Positions 25,134 through 34,157 of a stretch of 64,000 nt of DNA are shown piece by piece. A model generated the notes under the pieces. It saw nothing but the letters and a program-made list of their open reading frames with translations, made no database searches and had not been told where the DNA came from. Source of the DNA: Flavobacterium psychrotrophum. GTDB lineage: Bacteria; Bacteroidota; Bacteroidia; Flavobacteriales; Flavobacteriaceae. Both the position numbers and the translations under genes were made by a program. Position 1 is the stretch's first letter, and every line of letters begins with the position of its first letter. Location of the stretch: the NCBI RefSeq assembly GCF_003403075.1, contig NZ_CP031557.1, forward strand, positions 3,100,001-3,164,000. Reading direction: 5' to 3'.

Positions 25134-25724
25134 ATGGCAACTAAGGCAGAAAGAACGAAACAGTTTATTATAGAAACCGCCGCCCCCATTTATAACCAAA
25201 AAGGGATTTCAGGGGCTAACATTGATGATGTGCTTGAGGCTACTAAGCTTACTAAAGGCTGCCTTTATGGACATTTTGAGAACAAAGAAGACCTTACATT
25301 ACAGGTAGTTGACCATATGCTCACGAGCAATGGAGAAAAGATAGGGCTCGCAATTAGTAAGGCCAAAACGGCGAAAGCAAAAGTTTTTGCTTTTTTGGAT
25401 TTTTACAAAGATCCTTTAAATACCCATCTTAAAGGCGGATGCCCCATTTTTAATATAGCGGTGGAAGCTGATGACCATTTCCCTGAAATCAGCGAAAAGA
25501 TAGCAGGTATAATAAGGAACGGGCAGGAAGTGTTCGTCAGTATCCTTAAACAGGGCATACAGGCAGGAGAGTTCAATGAAAATCTTGACCCTGCCGTGTA
25601 TGCCTTTAAAGCCATGTCAGCGGTTGAAGGCGGTGTTATAATGTGTAAGGTGTTGAAAAGCGCCAAACCTATGGCAGGATTGATCAAAAGCCTTAAGGCC
25701 GAACTGGAGTCTTATTCGCAATAA
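25134..25724 (+). CDS. TetR/AcrR-family transcriptional regulator
   Basis: 196 residues from the ATG at 25134 (MATKAERTKQFIIETAAPIY); the upstream frame runs through the operator and is rejected. The N-terminal HTH is clear: NQKGISGANIDDVLEATKLT, then KGCLYGHFENKEDL. The C-terminal ligand domain (KGGCPIFNIAVEADDHFPE) is like YxaF/LmrA-type regulators. It probably represses itself and the SDR operon through the shared operator sequence found before both. The inducer is unknown, perhaps a small hydrophobic or carbonyl compound given the target genes. Confidence 0.88.
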   Translation: MATKAERTKQFIIETAAPIYNQKGISGANIDDVLEATKLTKGCLYGHFENKEDLTLQVVDHMLTSNGEKIGLAISKAKTAKAKVFAFLDFYKDPLNTHLKGGCPIFNIAVEADDHFPEISEKIAGIIRNGQEVFVSILKQGIQAGEFNENLDPAVYAFKAMSAVEGGVIMCKVLKSAKPMAGLIKSLKAELESYSQ

Positions 25725-25767
25725 ATCTGTCATAAGACCATAAGTTATGGTCTTTTTTTAAAAACTA

Positions 25768-25794
25768 AAATATACTAAAAAGTCTAAAATAAAT
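25768..25794 (+). promoter_or_regulatory. second copy of the TetR operator half, before the SDR operon
   Basis: AAATATACTAAAAAGTCTAA and the following seven bases match the reverse complement of 25088-25114 at 26 of 27 positions. It ends 5 bp before the first SDR start, at a place where binding would block expression. Confidence 0.7.
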
Positions 25795-25799
25795 ATAAC

Positions 25800-26537
25800 A
25801 TGAAAACAGCAGGTAATACCATATTCATTACAGGAGGCAGTGCCGGGATAGGCCTGGCTATCGCAAAAAAACTAAACGCAGAAGGCAATAAGGTCATCAT
25901 CAATGGCCGTAGCGAAGAACGCCTGCAAAAGGCATTAGCTGAATTAGATGGTGCCATAGCCATTAAGGGTGACTGGGCCGTGGATACCGAAAGGGCCCGA
26001 ATCGCAGCCGAGCTGAAAAACAACTTCCCCGAGCTAAATATCATTATCAACAATGCAGGGGCCGCCTTTGGTTATCTGCTGAGCGAAGAAACGAATGCCG
26101 TAGAAAAAGCACAGGTTGAAATGAACCTGAATTATTTTGCTATTATTCACTTTAACGAATTAATGATGCCGCACCTGTTACAAAAAGAAGAAGCGGCTAT
26201 TGTAAACATCTCTTCCCTTGCAGTTTATGGCAGCCATAAATTCCTACCTACGTATTGCGCCACTAAAGCGGCCTTACACAGCTATACCGTGGCGTTAAGG
26301 GACACGTACCAGGACAATAAAAACCTGCAGGTGTATGAAGTCTACCCTCCGCTTACCAATACCGAGTTCTCTTCCTATATCGGTGGAAAGAATGGCATCC
26401 CACCGCAGGAGGTTGCAGATGAGTTACTGACCGGATTAAAGGCCGCACAATTCGATATTCCTGTTGGCGAGACAAAGATATATGCTGCGGCTGTTAATGA
26501 AGCCATGGCAAAAATAGTCGCTGAAGCTAGGCATTAA
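25800..26537 (+). CDS. SDR-family NAD(P)-dependent oxidoreductase (DltE-like)
   Basis: 245 residues. Rossmann nucleotide motif TGGSAGIGLAIAKKL (TGxxxGxG), INNAG, and the catalytic Ser (VNISSLAV) with Tyr/Lys in PTYCATKAAL. The C-terminal half (VYEVYPPLTNTEFSSYIGG) is typical of the DltE-like classical SDRs, which carry a Pro-rich loop after the active site. Substrate unknown. First gene of the TetR-controlled operon, 23 bp before a second SDR. A fragment of a close paralogue lies at 34158-34330. Confidence 0.88.
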   Translation: MKTAGNTIFITGGSAGIGLAIAKKLNAEGNKVIINGRSEERLQKALAELDGAIAIKGDWAVDTERARIAAELKNNFPELNIIINNAGAAFGYLLSEETNAVEKAQVEMNLNYFAIIHFNELMMPHLLQKEEAAIVNISSLAVYGSHKFLPTYCATKAALHSYTVALRDTYQDNKNLQVYEVYPPLTNTEFSSYIGGKNGIPPQEVADELLTGLKAAQFDIPVGETKIYAAAVNEAMAKIVAEARH

Positions 26538-26560
26538 TCAGGTTCTAAAATAATGTACTT

Positions 26561-27325
26561 ATGAACTTACAAGGCAAAACAATATTGATTACAGGCGGGG
26601 CATCGGGCATTGGGCTTGAAGCTGCAAGACAATTTCATGGGCTGGGTAATAAGGTAATTATTACAGGGCGCAATCAGGCGAAGCTGGATGCTGCCAAACA
26701 ACTCCTGCCCGGAATAGTTGCCATACAGAGTGACGCCGCTAAAGCCGAAGATGCACAGGCGCTATTTGATCAGGTAAAAACACTCGGCGGTATCGATATA
26801 CTGTACAACAACGCCGGTGTAGGTGTACCACCGTTAAACCTGGGTAACGCCCATCATAGCCATGTAGCTGGTGCTTTATATGAAATGGAGGTAAACTATA
26901 TCGGTGTGATCCGACTTAATAACCTTTTTATGGAGCAGTTAAAGAAGCGGCCTGAAGCAGCAATTATTAATACTACTTCCATTCTCAGCATTGTACCCTC
27001 GGTGTTGGAAGCTACCTACTCTGCCTCAAAGGCGGCTTTATCGTCCTATACTAAAACATTAAGGTCACACCTGAAAGTTCTCAACAGCACTGTCAGAGTA
27101 TATGAGTTGCTTCCACCGCTGGTAGACACCGATATGGTGGCAGACCGTCCGGATAAAAAGATCAGCCCGGAAAAATTAGTCAATGCCCTTATTAAAGGCA
27201 TGCAAAATGACCAATTCACAATCCGTGTGGGTGATACAAAAATCGTATCTGTGCTTAACCGCCTGTTGCCCAATACTGTCTATGGGATAATTAACCCTAA
27301 AAAGGCATTCGATGCACTTAGGTAA
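26561..27325 (+). CDS. SDR-family oxidoreductase (DltE-like), second copy
   Basis: 254 residues, clearly related to the preceding gene. Nucleotide motif TGGASGIGLEAARQF, NNAG (YNNAGVGVPP), Ser in NTTSILSIVPS, Tyr/Lys in ATYSASKAALSSY, then VYELLPPLVDTDMVADRP. The C-terminus is longer (VLNRLLPNTVYGIINPKKAF). Same operon; it would reduce or oxidise a carbonyl or alcohol with NAD(P). Not obviously a pathway-specific enzyme. Confidence 0.87.
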   Translation: MNLQGKTILITGGASGIGLEAARQFHGLGNKVIITGRNQAKLDAAKQLLPGIVAIQSDAAKAEDAQALFDQVKTLGGIDILYNNAGVGVPPLNLGNAHHSHVAGALYEMEVNYIGVIRLNNLFMEQLKKRPEAAIINTTSILSIVPSVLEATYSASKAALSSYTKTLRSHLKVLNSTVRVYELLPPLVDTDMVADRPDKKISPEKLVNALIKGMQNDQFTIRVGDTKIVSVLNRLLPNTVYGIINPKKAFDALR

Positions 27326-27361
27326 CAGCTCAACACAAACACTGCAGATAAATCATACGTC

Positions 27362-27694
27362 ATGAAAAAAATAAAGGTTCTGTATTGGACAACAACAGTA
27401 TTGGCTATGGCCACAGGGGCATCATCGGGATATATGTATTTTACCAGCCCTTTCATGGTGGGCGTGTTTAAGCACCTTGAATTACCCGACTATTTTAGGA
27501 TAGAGTTAGGTGTGCTGAAAGTACTCGGATCAATAGCCTTATTGATTCCTGTAATACCGGCAAGGATTAAAGAATGGGCATATTTCGGATTCGGTATTAC
27601 TTTCCTTTCCGGGACTATTGCACATATGGCAATCGATGGTATATCGAAAAGTTTTTTCCCATTGATACCCTCCTTTTTCCTGCTCTTGTCATAA
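27362..27694 (+). CDS. DoxX-family membrane protein, C-terminus cut by a stop codon
   Basis: 110 residues, four hydrophobic segments, DoxX-like (VLYWTTTVLAMATGASSGYMY, YFRIELGVLKVLGSIALL, IKEWAYFGFGITFLSGTIAHM). The reading frame ends FFLLLS-TAA. The same frame continues for 17 more codons (HYYHRIKGYSSANQNIL) to a TAG at 27746. In relatives the segment after LLLS begins Tyr then a Tyr/His-rich stretch, so the TAA probably replaced a Tyr codon. The protein may still insert with a short tail. Same operon as the SDRs. Confidence 0.75.
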   Translation: MKKIKVLYWTTTVLAMATGASSGYMYFTSPFMVGVFKHLELPDYFRIELGVLKVLGSIALLIPVIPARIKEWAYFGFGITFLSGTIAHMAIDGISKSFFPLIPSFFLLLS

Positions 27695-27781
27695 CATTAT
27701 TATCACCGGATAAAAGGCTATTCTTCAGCAAACCAGAATATATTATAGTTCCAGTATTTAAAAAAAAATAAAAGATAGATA

Positions 27782-28780
27782 ATGAAAGCATTTGTCATAG
27801 AAAAATATCAAAAAGATGGAGGGCATATAAGCCAGGTACCCTCCCCCACACCCAAAGCTGGCGAGGTACTGGTAGAAGTGCATGCTGCCGGTATTAACCT
27901 CTTGGACTCCAAGATCAGGCAAGGCGAGTTTAAAATGCTGTTACCGTACAAAACCCCTTTCATATTGGGCCATGACCTTGCGGGTGTGGTAACCAAAGTG
28001 GGAACAGGTGTACGGGGATTTAAGGTGGGCGACGAGGTATATGCCCGGCCTTCCGATTATCATATTGGCACTTTTGCGGAGTTCATCGCAGTACCCGAAG
28101 CCGACCTGGCGTTAAAACCAAAAGAACTTTCTATGGAAGAAGCCGCTTCAATACCCTTGGTAGCATTAACCGCCTGGCAGGCACTGGTCGAAAAAGGGCA
28201 GCTTAAAAAAGGCCAGAAAGTATTTATTCAAGCGGGCTCGGGAGGTGTTGGTACCGTAGCTATTCAGTTAGCGAAACATCTGGGCGCAACCGTAGCTACT
28301 ACTACAAGTGCCGGCAACGCAGCATTGGTTAAAAATCTTGGTGCAGATGTAATAATTGATTACAGGAAAGATGATTTTGAAAAGCTGTTAAATGGCTATG
28401 ACCTGGTACTGCACAGCCAGGATGCGAAAACCCTTGAAAAGTCGCTGAGGGTACTCAGGCCCGGTGGGAAGTTGATCTCTATTTCAGGCCCGCCTACGCC
28501 GGAGTTTGCCAACGAGGCCGGATTGCCATGGTACCTGAAACTGCTAATGCGTATGCTGAGTGCCGGTACACGTCGAAAAGCAAAAAAACTGGGGGTTGGA
28601 TTTTCATTCCTTTTCATGAAAGCGGATGGCCGCCAACTCAAGAAAATAACAGCATTGATCGATGCAGGTATCATAAAACCTGTAATGGATAAGGTCTTTC
28701 CGTTTTCCCAAATTAAAGAAGCCATAACATACGTAGAAAGCGGCCGAGCTAAAGGAAAAGTAGTCATGAAAATTAAATAA
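27782..28780 (+). CDS. zinc-independent NAD(P)-dependent alcohol dehydrogenase / quinone oxidoreductase
   Basis: 332 residues, medium-chain dehydrogenase superfamily. GroES-like N-terminal domain (GEVLVEVHAAGINLLDSKIR, TPFILGHDLAGVV, GDEVYARPSD) and a Rossmann domain with AGSGGVGTVAIQLAK. It lacks the Cys/His zinc ligands of true alcohol dehydrogenases, which points to a quinone or enone reductase. The C-terminus (IKEAITYVESGRAKGKVVMKI) is typical. Last intact gene of the TetR-regulated operon. Confidence 0.88.
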   Translation: MKAFVIEKYQKDGGHISQVPSPTPKAGEVLVEVHAAGINLLDSKIRQGEFKMLLPYKTPFILGHDLAGVVTKVGTGVRGFKVGDEVYARPSDYHIGTFAEFIAVPEADLALKPKELSMEEAASIPLVALTAWQALVEKGQLKKGQKVFIQAGSGGVGTVAIQLAKHLGATVATTTSAGNAALVKNLGADVIIDYRKDDFEKLLNGYDLVLHSQDAKTLEKSLRVLRPGGKLISISGPPTPEFANEAGLPWYLKLLMRMLSAGTRRKAKKLGVGFSFLFMKADGRQLKKITALIDAGIIKPVMDKVFPFSQIKEAITYVESGRAKGKVVMKIK

Positions 28781-28783
28781 GAA

Positions 28784-28867
28784 ATGAAAGCAGTACGATT
28801 TCACAGGACAGGTGGCTCTGAGGAATGGTTGTGTTGCAGCGCTGGGCAGACTAATAAAAGTTTTTAA
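28784..28867 (+). pseudogene. N-terminal remnant of a second alcohol dehydrogenase/quinone oxidoreductase
   Basis: An ATG 3 bp after the preceding stop opens MKAVRFHRTGGSEEW, the standard first strand of quinone-oxidoreductase proteins, but the frame then loses similarity and stops after 27 codons. This looks like the start of a further operon gene removed by deletion. Confidence 0.6.
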
Positions 28868-29257
28868 AAGTAAAACGTGCGATATCAATAAGAATTTCAA
28901 GTGGAAAGTACTTTTTGCTATTGGTTTTGGACCGCCAAAATTGACGCTGTCCCACTCAAACCGTTACTTTTATAAGAAACAACACAGGAATAAATCTATT
29001 TTAATAACAGCAACTGATCGAATCGAAAAAGCCCTAAAAATCAATGACTTTGAGGGATTTTTCGATTTTTTATGCACCTGAAGGTACAGAATATGAAACA
29101 TTTTAAAGGATTTGGAACAATTAAGTTTACTTTAAAAATATAGTTCACGAAATAATCTAAAAGTAAACGCACCTTAGGCGGATGTACAAATAGATTATCA
29201 ACACTGAATTGCTCCATATGCACATAAATTATTAGAAGATTTGGTACTATCCTGGTG
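28868..29257. other. gene-poor stretch
   Basis: 390 bp with no supported gene. It holds a terminator at 29021-29070, which closes the SDR operon. The rest is AT-rich and shows no recognisable coding remnant. Confidence 0.6.
29021..29070 (+). terminator. terminator after the SDR operon
   Basis: AATCGAAAAAGCCCT pairs with AGGGATTTTTCGATT (one G-T pair), followed by T. Confidence 0.75.
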
Positions 29258-29518
29258 TTATTTTCCAATCTGCTTTTGTGAAAAATGTGCAATTCTCTGT
29301 GAAGTTTTTTCAGTGTTACTTCCCTTTTCGTTTTCTACTTCACGTTTTTCAGGAGGAACTGAAGTAAAATGACCATTATTATCCACGTATATGATCATGC
29401 TTTCAATACCTTTACCTTTATTGTTATTGGTTTTCCTGTCCTCCCGCTTCTGTGCTTTTTGTTTCTTTATTAAAGTTTTCTTTTTATTATTTTCTTTCTT
29501 AAAAAAAGAATCTGCCAT
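29258..29518 (-). CDS. small basic protein of the cold-shock-associated type
   Basis: 86 residues from the ATG at 29518 (MADSFFKKENNKKKTLIKKQ). A very Lys-rich N-terminus is followed by NNNKGKGIESMIIYVDNNGH and FTSVPPEK. This layout (MADSF..KKE..KKK, then YVD..G..T..PP) is common in Bacteroidota proteins labelled cold-shock protein, though it is not a CspA OB fold. It may bind RNA or ribosomes through the Lys tail. It lies just downstream of the DEAD-box helicase on the same strand. Confidence 0.65.
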   Translation of the reverse strand: MADSFFKKENNKKKTLIKKQKAQKREDRKTNNNKGKGIESMIIYVDNNGHFTSVPPEKREVENEKGSNTEKTSQRIAHFSQKQIGK

Positions 29519-29591
29519 CGTATATGAATGATTTAAAAAGTGAAATACTGTATTATTGTCTATTACCTTGCCTGTTGGTTGCCTGAACGCA

Positions 29592-30707
29592 TTACAAAGC
29601 AGAAACCGGTAGCTTAAAACCAATGAGTTTTTCGATGCTCCTCAGGTCTGCTTTTTCTTCATTTCCACAAAATGATACCGCCGTGCCGCTATTACCGCCA
29701 CGACCCGTACGGCCAATTCGGTGTACGTAAGTTTCCGGTACATCAGGGAGGTCAAAGTTAATCACGTGTGGGAGCTCGTCAATGTCAATGCCACGCGCTG
29801 CAATATCTGTAGCCACAAGTACACGCAGCTGGTTAACTTTAAAACCCTGTAATGCTTTTTGCCTTGCATTTTGAGACTTGTTACCATGGATAGCTGCTGC
29901 AAATATGCCTTCCTTTACAAGAAGCTTTACCAGCTGGTCTGCGCCACGCTTGGTGCGGGTAAATACCAGCGAACGCGAAATTCCATTACCATTAAGAATA
30001 TGCGTCAGCAGTTTTTCCTTATCCCTTTTATCTACAAAGTAAACGCTCTGGCTTACGGTTTTTGCAGCGGAAGATACTGGGGCTACGCTCACGTATTCAG
30101 GGTTTTGCAACAGGCTGTCAGCCAATTGCTGTATGGTGTTGGGCATAGTCGCAGAGAAAAACAGCGTTTGCCTTTGTGCAGGAAGTTTAGTAATGATCTT
30201 TTTTACATCACGCACAAAGCCCATGTCGAGCATACTGTCTGCCTCATCCAGTACAAATATTTCAAGGTTAGAAAGATCAATATATTGTTGTTGTATTAAA
30301 TCCAGCAACCTGCCGGGCGTGGCTATCAATATATCAACGCCGTTACGTAGTGCCTTGACCTGGTGGAATTGCGAGACTCCTCCGTAAATGGCAATATGTT
30401 TCAAGGTAAGATGCTGCCCATAAGATGTGAAGTTATCGCTGATCTGTATTGCCAGTTCACGGGTGGGCGTAAGTATAAGCGACCGTATCGCTTTTGTTTT
30501 TTTTGCTGGCCTGCCTGCCAGTTGTTGTAAAATAGGGATTGCAAAAGCGGCGGTTTTACCCGTGCCGGTCTGGGCGCAACCTATTAGGTCTTTACCCGAA
30601 AGGATTACCGGTATGGCTCGCTCTTGTATGGGAGTTGGTGTTGTATAATTTTGCTGACCCAAAGCTTTTAGTATGGGTGCTGAAATATTTAAATTTTCAA
30701 ATGTCAT
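29592..30707 (-). CDS. DEAD-box ATP-dependent RNA helicase (RhlE-type)
   Basis: 371 residues containing nearly only the helicase core. Q motif ([10 protein letters not shown]), motif I AQTGTGKT, Ia PTRELAIQ, Ib [29 protein letters not shown], then RecA-like domain 2 with [21 protein letters not shown] and motif [12 protein letters not shown]. It ends soon after motif VI ([14 protein letters not shown]), lacking the long basic tail many RhlE proteins have. DEAD-box helicases unwind RNA and are often cold-induced. It neighbours an RRM protein and the small basic protein. Confidence 0.94.
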   Translation of the reverse strand: MTFENLNISAPILKALGQQNYTTPTPIQERAIPVILSGKDLIGCAQTGTGKTAAFAIPILQQLAGRPAKKTKAIRSLILTPTRELAIQISDNFTSYGQHLTLKHIAIYGGVSQFHQVKALRNGVDILIATPGRLLDLIQQQYIDLSNLEIFVLDEADSMLDMGFVRDVKKIITKLPAQRQTLFFSATMPNTIQQLADSLLQNPEYVSVAPVSSAAKTVSQSVYFVDKRDKEKLLTHILNGNGISRSLVFTRTKRGADQLVKLLVKEGIFAAAIHGNKSQNARQKALQGFKVNQLRVLVATDIAARGIDIDELPHVINFDLPDVPETYVHRIGRTGRGGNSGTAVSFCGNEEKADLRSIEKLIGFKLPVSAL

Positions 30708-30940
30708 GATAAAGTGTGCCGTAATGGCTTTTGTTTAAAGTAGTAGCCTAAATACCAAAGAGGTATTTAAGGCCTGAAAATTCTCAGGATGGTACCGATG
30801 CAGAGAATGAATCCGGGCGACGTCCATTCAATACCAGATGAATTTTATAAACAAAAATTGTCACTATTATAGGAATAGAAAATTCAAAAGGTAGAAAAAA
30901 ACAAGAACGGCCTAAACCATTCTTATCTATATAAATGAGT

Positions 30941-31252
30941 TTAGTATCTTCTGTCGTTAGACCTTGAATAGCCACCGCCTCCGCGGTTAGAACCGAAACC
31001 TGAATTAGCCGGTTTTGGACGGGCTTCATTTACCACAATTACCTGGCTGTCCAACCTTGAATTATTCAGTTCTTCTATCGCTTTTTCCGCTTCTGAGGTC
31101 TTTGGCATTTCTACAAAACCAAATCCTTTAGCACGGCCACTAACCTGGTCAATGATTAATTTTACGGAAGTTACTTCTCCGTGGGCAGCGAAAGCATCGC
31201 GCACCTGATTTTCTGAGGTACTATACCCCAGATTTGCTACATAAATGTTCAT
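30941..31252 (-). CDS. RNA recognition motif (RRM) protein
   Basis: 103 residues. One RRM: RNP2 IYVANLGYST at the N-terminus and RNP1 GRAKGFGFVEM at about residues 42-52, followed by a Gly/Arg-rich tail (FGSNRGGGGYSRSNDRRY) like cyanobacterial cold-induced Rbp proteins. Bacteroidota RRM proteins of this type bind RNA in the cytoplasm and shape expression of many transcripts. The ~108-bp leader after the -7 element at 31360-31367 would allow post-transcriptional control. It points towards the DEAD-box gene. Confidence 0.9.
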   Translation of the reverse strand: MNIYVANLGYSTSENQVRDAFAAHGEVTSVKLIIDQVSGRAKGFGFVEMPKTSEAEKAIEELNNSRLDSQVIVVNEARPKPANSGFGSNRGGGGYSRSNDRRY

Positions 31253-31359
31253 AATGTAATTTGTTTAAATTAAATAAGGCAACTGGAACGCCTGAACTGA
31301 AGAGTAAGAAGGGACAAATTTGCTTATCAGAGTGAGCATTGGCAGAGAACCAATATGGT

Positions 31360-31367
31360 CAAAGGTA
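31360..31367 (-). promoter_or_regulatory. -7 element of the RRM gene
   Basis: CAAAGGTA reads TACCTTTG on the minus strand, about 108 bp upstream of the start. Confidence 0.5.
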
Positions 31368-31451
31368 AGCCAAATATAAATAGCAATGCCAGTTTATCTT
31401 AAAAACTTTTAAAATAAAAAATTGAAAATCAACAAATTAAACTTTAAAGCA

Positions 31452-32699
31452 TCATTCCATGCCACGTCTAAGGTCTTTCTTGTCTAATATAGCGATCAGT
31501 CTATTTAGGGATAAGCCCTGCCCTATGGTGGAAAACAGTACTATAAAATAACAGCCTGAAAGTATACCTTCTTTGTATTGTGATTCAGGGAGCGACAAAG
31601 CCATTGCGATGGAGATACCGCCACGCAGCCCGGCCCATGCCAGGATGAAAACATTGTTGAAGTTTAGCTTACCTAAAAGGAACAGTGCAGGCAGCGAAAC
31701 GCTGATGATTCTTGCAATCAGTATAATGACTATTGAAAAAAGCCCGAGCAGCCAGTATTCCTCTAAAAAAGGCATGGCGACCAATTGCAGGCCGATCATA
31801 ACAAAGAGGATGGTATTAAGTACTTCGTCAATCATTTTCCACATTTTTAGCAGGAAATTATCCGATACTTTGTCCGTGTGAAAGCTGTTGTTGCCGATGA
31901 TAAGCCCTGCCGAAACTGCGGCAAGCGGTATTGAAGCATGGAAGTAATTAGCGAGGAACGATATGCCTAGCACCAGTGCTACCGACAACAGGAGTATGGT
32001 CTGGAAATCCTGTATAGATTTTATCAATTTATAACCCATATAACCGGCCAGCAGCCCGATTAGGATACCGCCAAGGATCTCATGCAAAAGTAAATTGCCA
32101 ACAGTGCTGATGCTTAACATAGCTTCGGGTTGTTGCACAAATTCCAATAGCAGTACAAAAAGCAATAGGCCTATAGCGTCGTTGAAAAGCGACTCACCCG
32201 CAACGACAGTCGAAAGCTTTTCCGATATTTTAGAATGTTTCAGTATTGCTCCTACTGCTATAGGGTCGGTCGGCGATATCAATGCGCCGAATATAAAGCA
32301 ATATACAAGCGGAAGTGCAATGCCGGAAAGGCTGCACAGATAATAGAGCAACAACCCGAAAATGACCGTTGACATGAATACCCCCAACGTGCTTAGCGCA
32401 AAAACAGGCCACTGCTGTTTTCGCAATTTCTGGTAGTCAAAATGGAGCGCACTTGCAAAGAGCAGGAAACCCAACATTACATCGAGCAATATCCTTGAAA
32501 AATCCATTCCGGCTGAGACATCTCTTATTTTTGTAGAAAACTCATTATTGGTTTTGCCGATGATTACAATAACAATAGAGACAACCACTGAGATAGCAAC
32601 CACACCTATAGTGCCAGGCAGCTTTACAAAACGCTGGTTCAGGTAGGAAACACCGGCGCTTATCACCACCAGGAGGGTTATCAGTTGTAAAAAATCCAT
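31452..32699 (-). CDS. Na+(cation)/H+ antiporter of the NhaP/CPA1 type
   Basis: 415 residues, about 12 hydrophobic helices. CPA1 hallmarks: FGALISPTDPIAVGAILK and AGESLFNDAIGLLLFVLL (the ND motif), with LAWAGLRGGISIAMALSLP late. Helps control cytosolic Na+ and pH at the inner membrane. The C-terminal cytosolic tail is short (AILDKKDLRRGME). It starts 9 bp after the desaturase stop, so one transcript from 33935 probably covers both genes. Confidence 0.92.
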   Translation of the reverse strand: MDFLQLITLLVVISAGVSYLNQRFVKLPGTIGVVAISVVVSIVIVIIGKTNNEFSTKIRDVSAGMDFSRILLDVMLGFLLFASALHFDYQKLRKQQWPVFALSTLGVFMSTVIFGLLLYYLCSLSGIALPLVYCFIFGALISPTDPIAVGAILKHSKISEKLSTVVAGESLFNDAIGLLLFVLLLEFVQQPEAMLSISTVGNLLLHEILGGILIGLLAGYMGYKLIKSIQDFQTILLLSVALVLGISFLANYFHASIPLAAVSAGLIIGNNSFHTDKVSDNFLLKMWKMIDEVLNTILFVMIGLQLVAMPFLEEYWLLGLFSIVIILIARIISVSLPALFLLGKLNFNNVFILAWAGLRGGISIAMALSLPESQYKEGILSGCYFIVLFSTIGQGLSLNRLIAILDKKDLRRGME

Positions 32700-32708
32700 A
32701 GGTTATGT

Positions 32709-33812
32709 TTAAGCTGGCTTGTAAGTAACTTTTGAAGGTGCAGCTTCCCGGGCAAACTTCTTCAGGACGCGATAATGTGAACGTATTGCGGAAAAGAAAG
32801 TAGGACTTTCAATATAAGGTAAACCGTACTCATGTGCCGTTTGCTTTATTATCTTACCAATCTCGGCATAGTGTATATGGCAAACCTTTGGAAATAAATG
32901 GTGCTCTATCTGCCTGTTCAGTCCAACAAGGAAGAATGCTGCCATGGGGCTATCAGAGGAAAAATTGGCGGTAGTATGCATCTGGTGTTCCGCCCATGTT
33001 TCCTCCATAGTGCCTGTAGGGTTTGCATCCGGGAAATCCGTTTCTTCTACAACATGTGCCAATTGAAATACAAGCCCCATGGTAAGCCCCTGTGTAAGGT
33101 GCATAGCAATAAAACCAATGATGAACTGCCACCATGTAATATTTAAAACAAGCAATGGCACAATAATGAACAGGAAGTAATAAAGCCCTTTCGAGGCAAA
33201 CAGGTTAAAATACTCTTTTGCCGGATGCTTTACGGTAACCTGTCCTATCTTCTTTTGGAAGATTTTAATGAAATCCTTACGAAAAACCCATGACAGGCTG
33301 GCTAACCCATAAAGGGGAAATGCGTACCAATGCTGGAAGCGCTGAATTTTTCTTTTGGGGTCATCTTCTTCAATACGTATCAGCCCCGGGGCAATAACAA
33401 GGTCTTCGTCGTGACCGGGTATATTGGTAAAAGTATGGTGCACGCCGTTATGTGAGATATTCCAGATGTAAGGGCTGGCTCCAAGAAGGTTGAACACCAT
33501 ACCGAGCGCTTTGTTGACATACTTATTGGATGAGAACGCCCCATGTATGGCATCATGGCAGATATTAAAGCCTACAAAAGCACTGAACATGCCTAAAAGC
33601 ACTGCAAGGCCAAACATGGCAAAAGTTGGTAACATACCGGATATAATAAGCGCATAACAACCAAAGAAGCCGCCCAGGAATATCAGGGTTTTGACCCACA
33701 TCGCAGTATTAGCATGCTTATGCTTTCCTGTTTCGGCAAAGTGGGCATCTACCCGTTGCCTGACTGCTGTGAAAAAAGCAGAACTGGGAGAAAATTTCAA
33801 ACGTTTTGTCAT
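32709..33812 (-). CDS. membrane fatty acid desaturase (acyl-lipid/acyl-CoA type)
   Basis: 367 residues. Integral membrane di-iron enzyme that puts a double bond in acyl chains. The three histidine boxes are intact: HDAIHG, HNGVHHTF and QIEHHLF. Four to six hydrophobic segments separate them. The first residues (TKRLKFSPSSAFFTAVRQRV) and the Box 1-Box 2 spacing match the Bacteroidota linoleoyl-CoA/delta-5 desaturase-like group. Desaturation keeps membranes fluid in the cold. Confidence 0.93.
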   Translation of the reverse strand: MTKRLKFSPSSAFFTAVRQRVDAHFAETGKHKHANTAMWVKTLIFLGGFFGCYALIISGMLPTFAMFGLAVLLGMFSAFVGFNICHDAIHGAFSSNKYVNKALGMVFNLLGASPYIWNISHNGVHHTFTNIPGHDEDLVIAPGLIRIEEDDPKRKIQRFQHWYAFPLYGLASLSWVFRKDFIKIFQKKIGQVTVKHPAKEYFNLFASKGLYYFLFIIVPLLVLNITWWQFIIGFIAMHLTQGLTMGLVFQLAHVVEETDFPDANPTGTMEETWAEHQMHTTANFSSDSPMAAFFLVGLNRQIEHHLFPKVCHIHYAEIGKIIKQTAHEYGLPYIESPTFFSAIRSHYRVLKKFAREAAPSKVTYKPA

Positions 33813-33934
33813 GATAACGACATAGCTACAACCTTAAATTCACTATGCAATCGATAAGACAGGACGGTGAGAGGGCATTCTATAGTATTGGGGTTCCAAT
33901 ATTTTTTTCGGAAGTGTTCCTTTGTTGAAGTATA

Positions 33935-33942
33935 CAAAGATA
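33935..33942 (-). promoter_or_regulatory. -7 element of the desaturase-antiporter operon
   Basis: CAAAGATA reads TATCTTTG on the minus strand, 122 bp upstream of the desaturase start. Confidence 0.5.
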
Positions 33943-34157
33943 ACGTATTATTCTTATTATATTGTATTTTGAATGGATACACCCTAAGATTGAAATTTTT
34001 CAAAATTAAATTTTAGAAAAAGAAATCAAATACATTATCTCTACTTAGTAATTAATTGGTGCTTGAATAAAAGCAATTTCTATTCGAAGAAAAAGACAAT
34101 TAACATTCTACTGCAAATATGGCTACACGGAATTTAAAGACCAACACATAAATATAG

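Noticed and set aside
28812..29081. 89-codon frame after the quinone oxidoreductase
   Set aside because: No similarity found, and the terminator at 29021 lies inside it.
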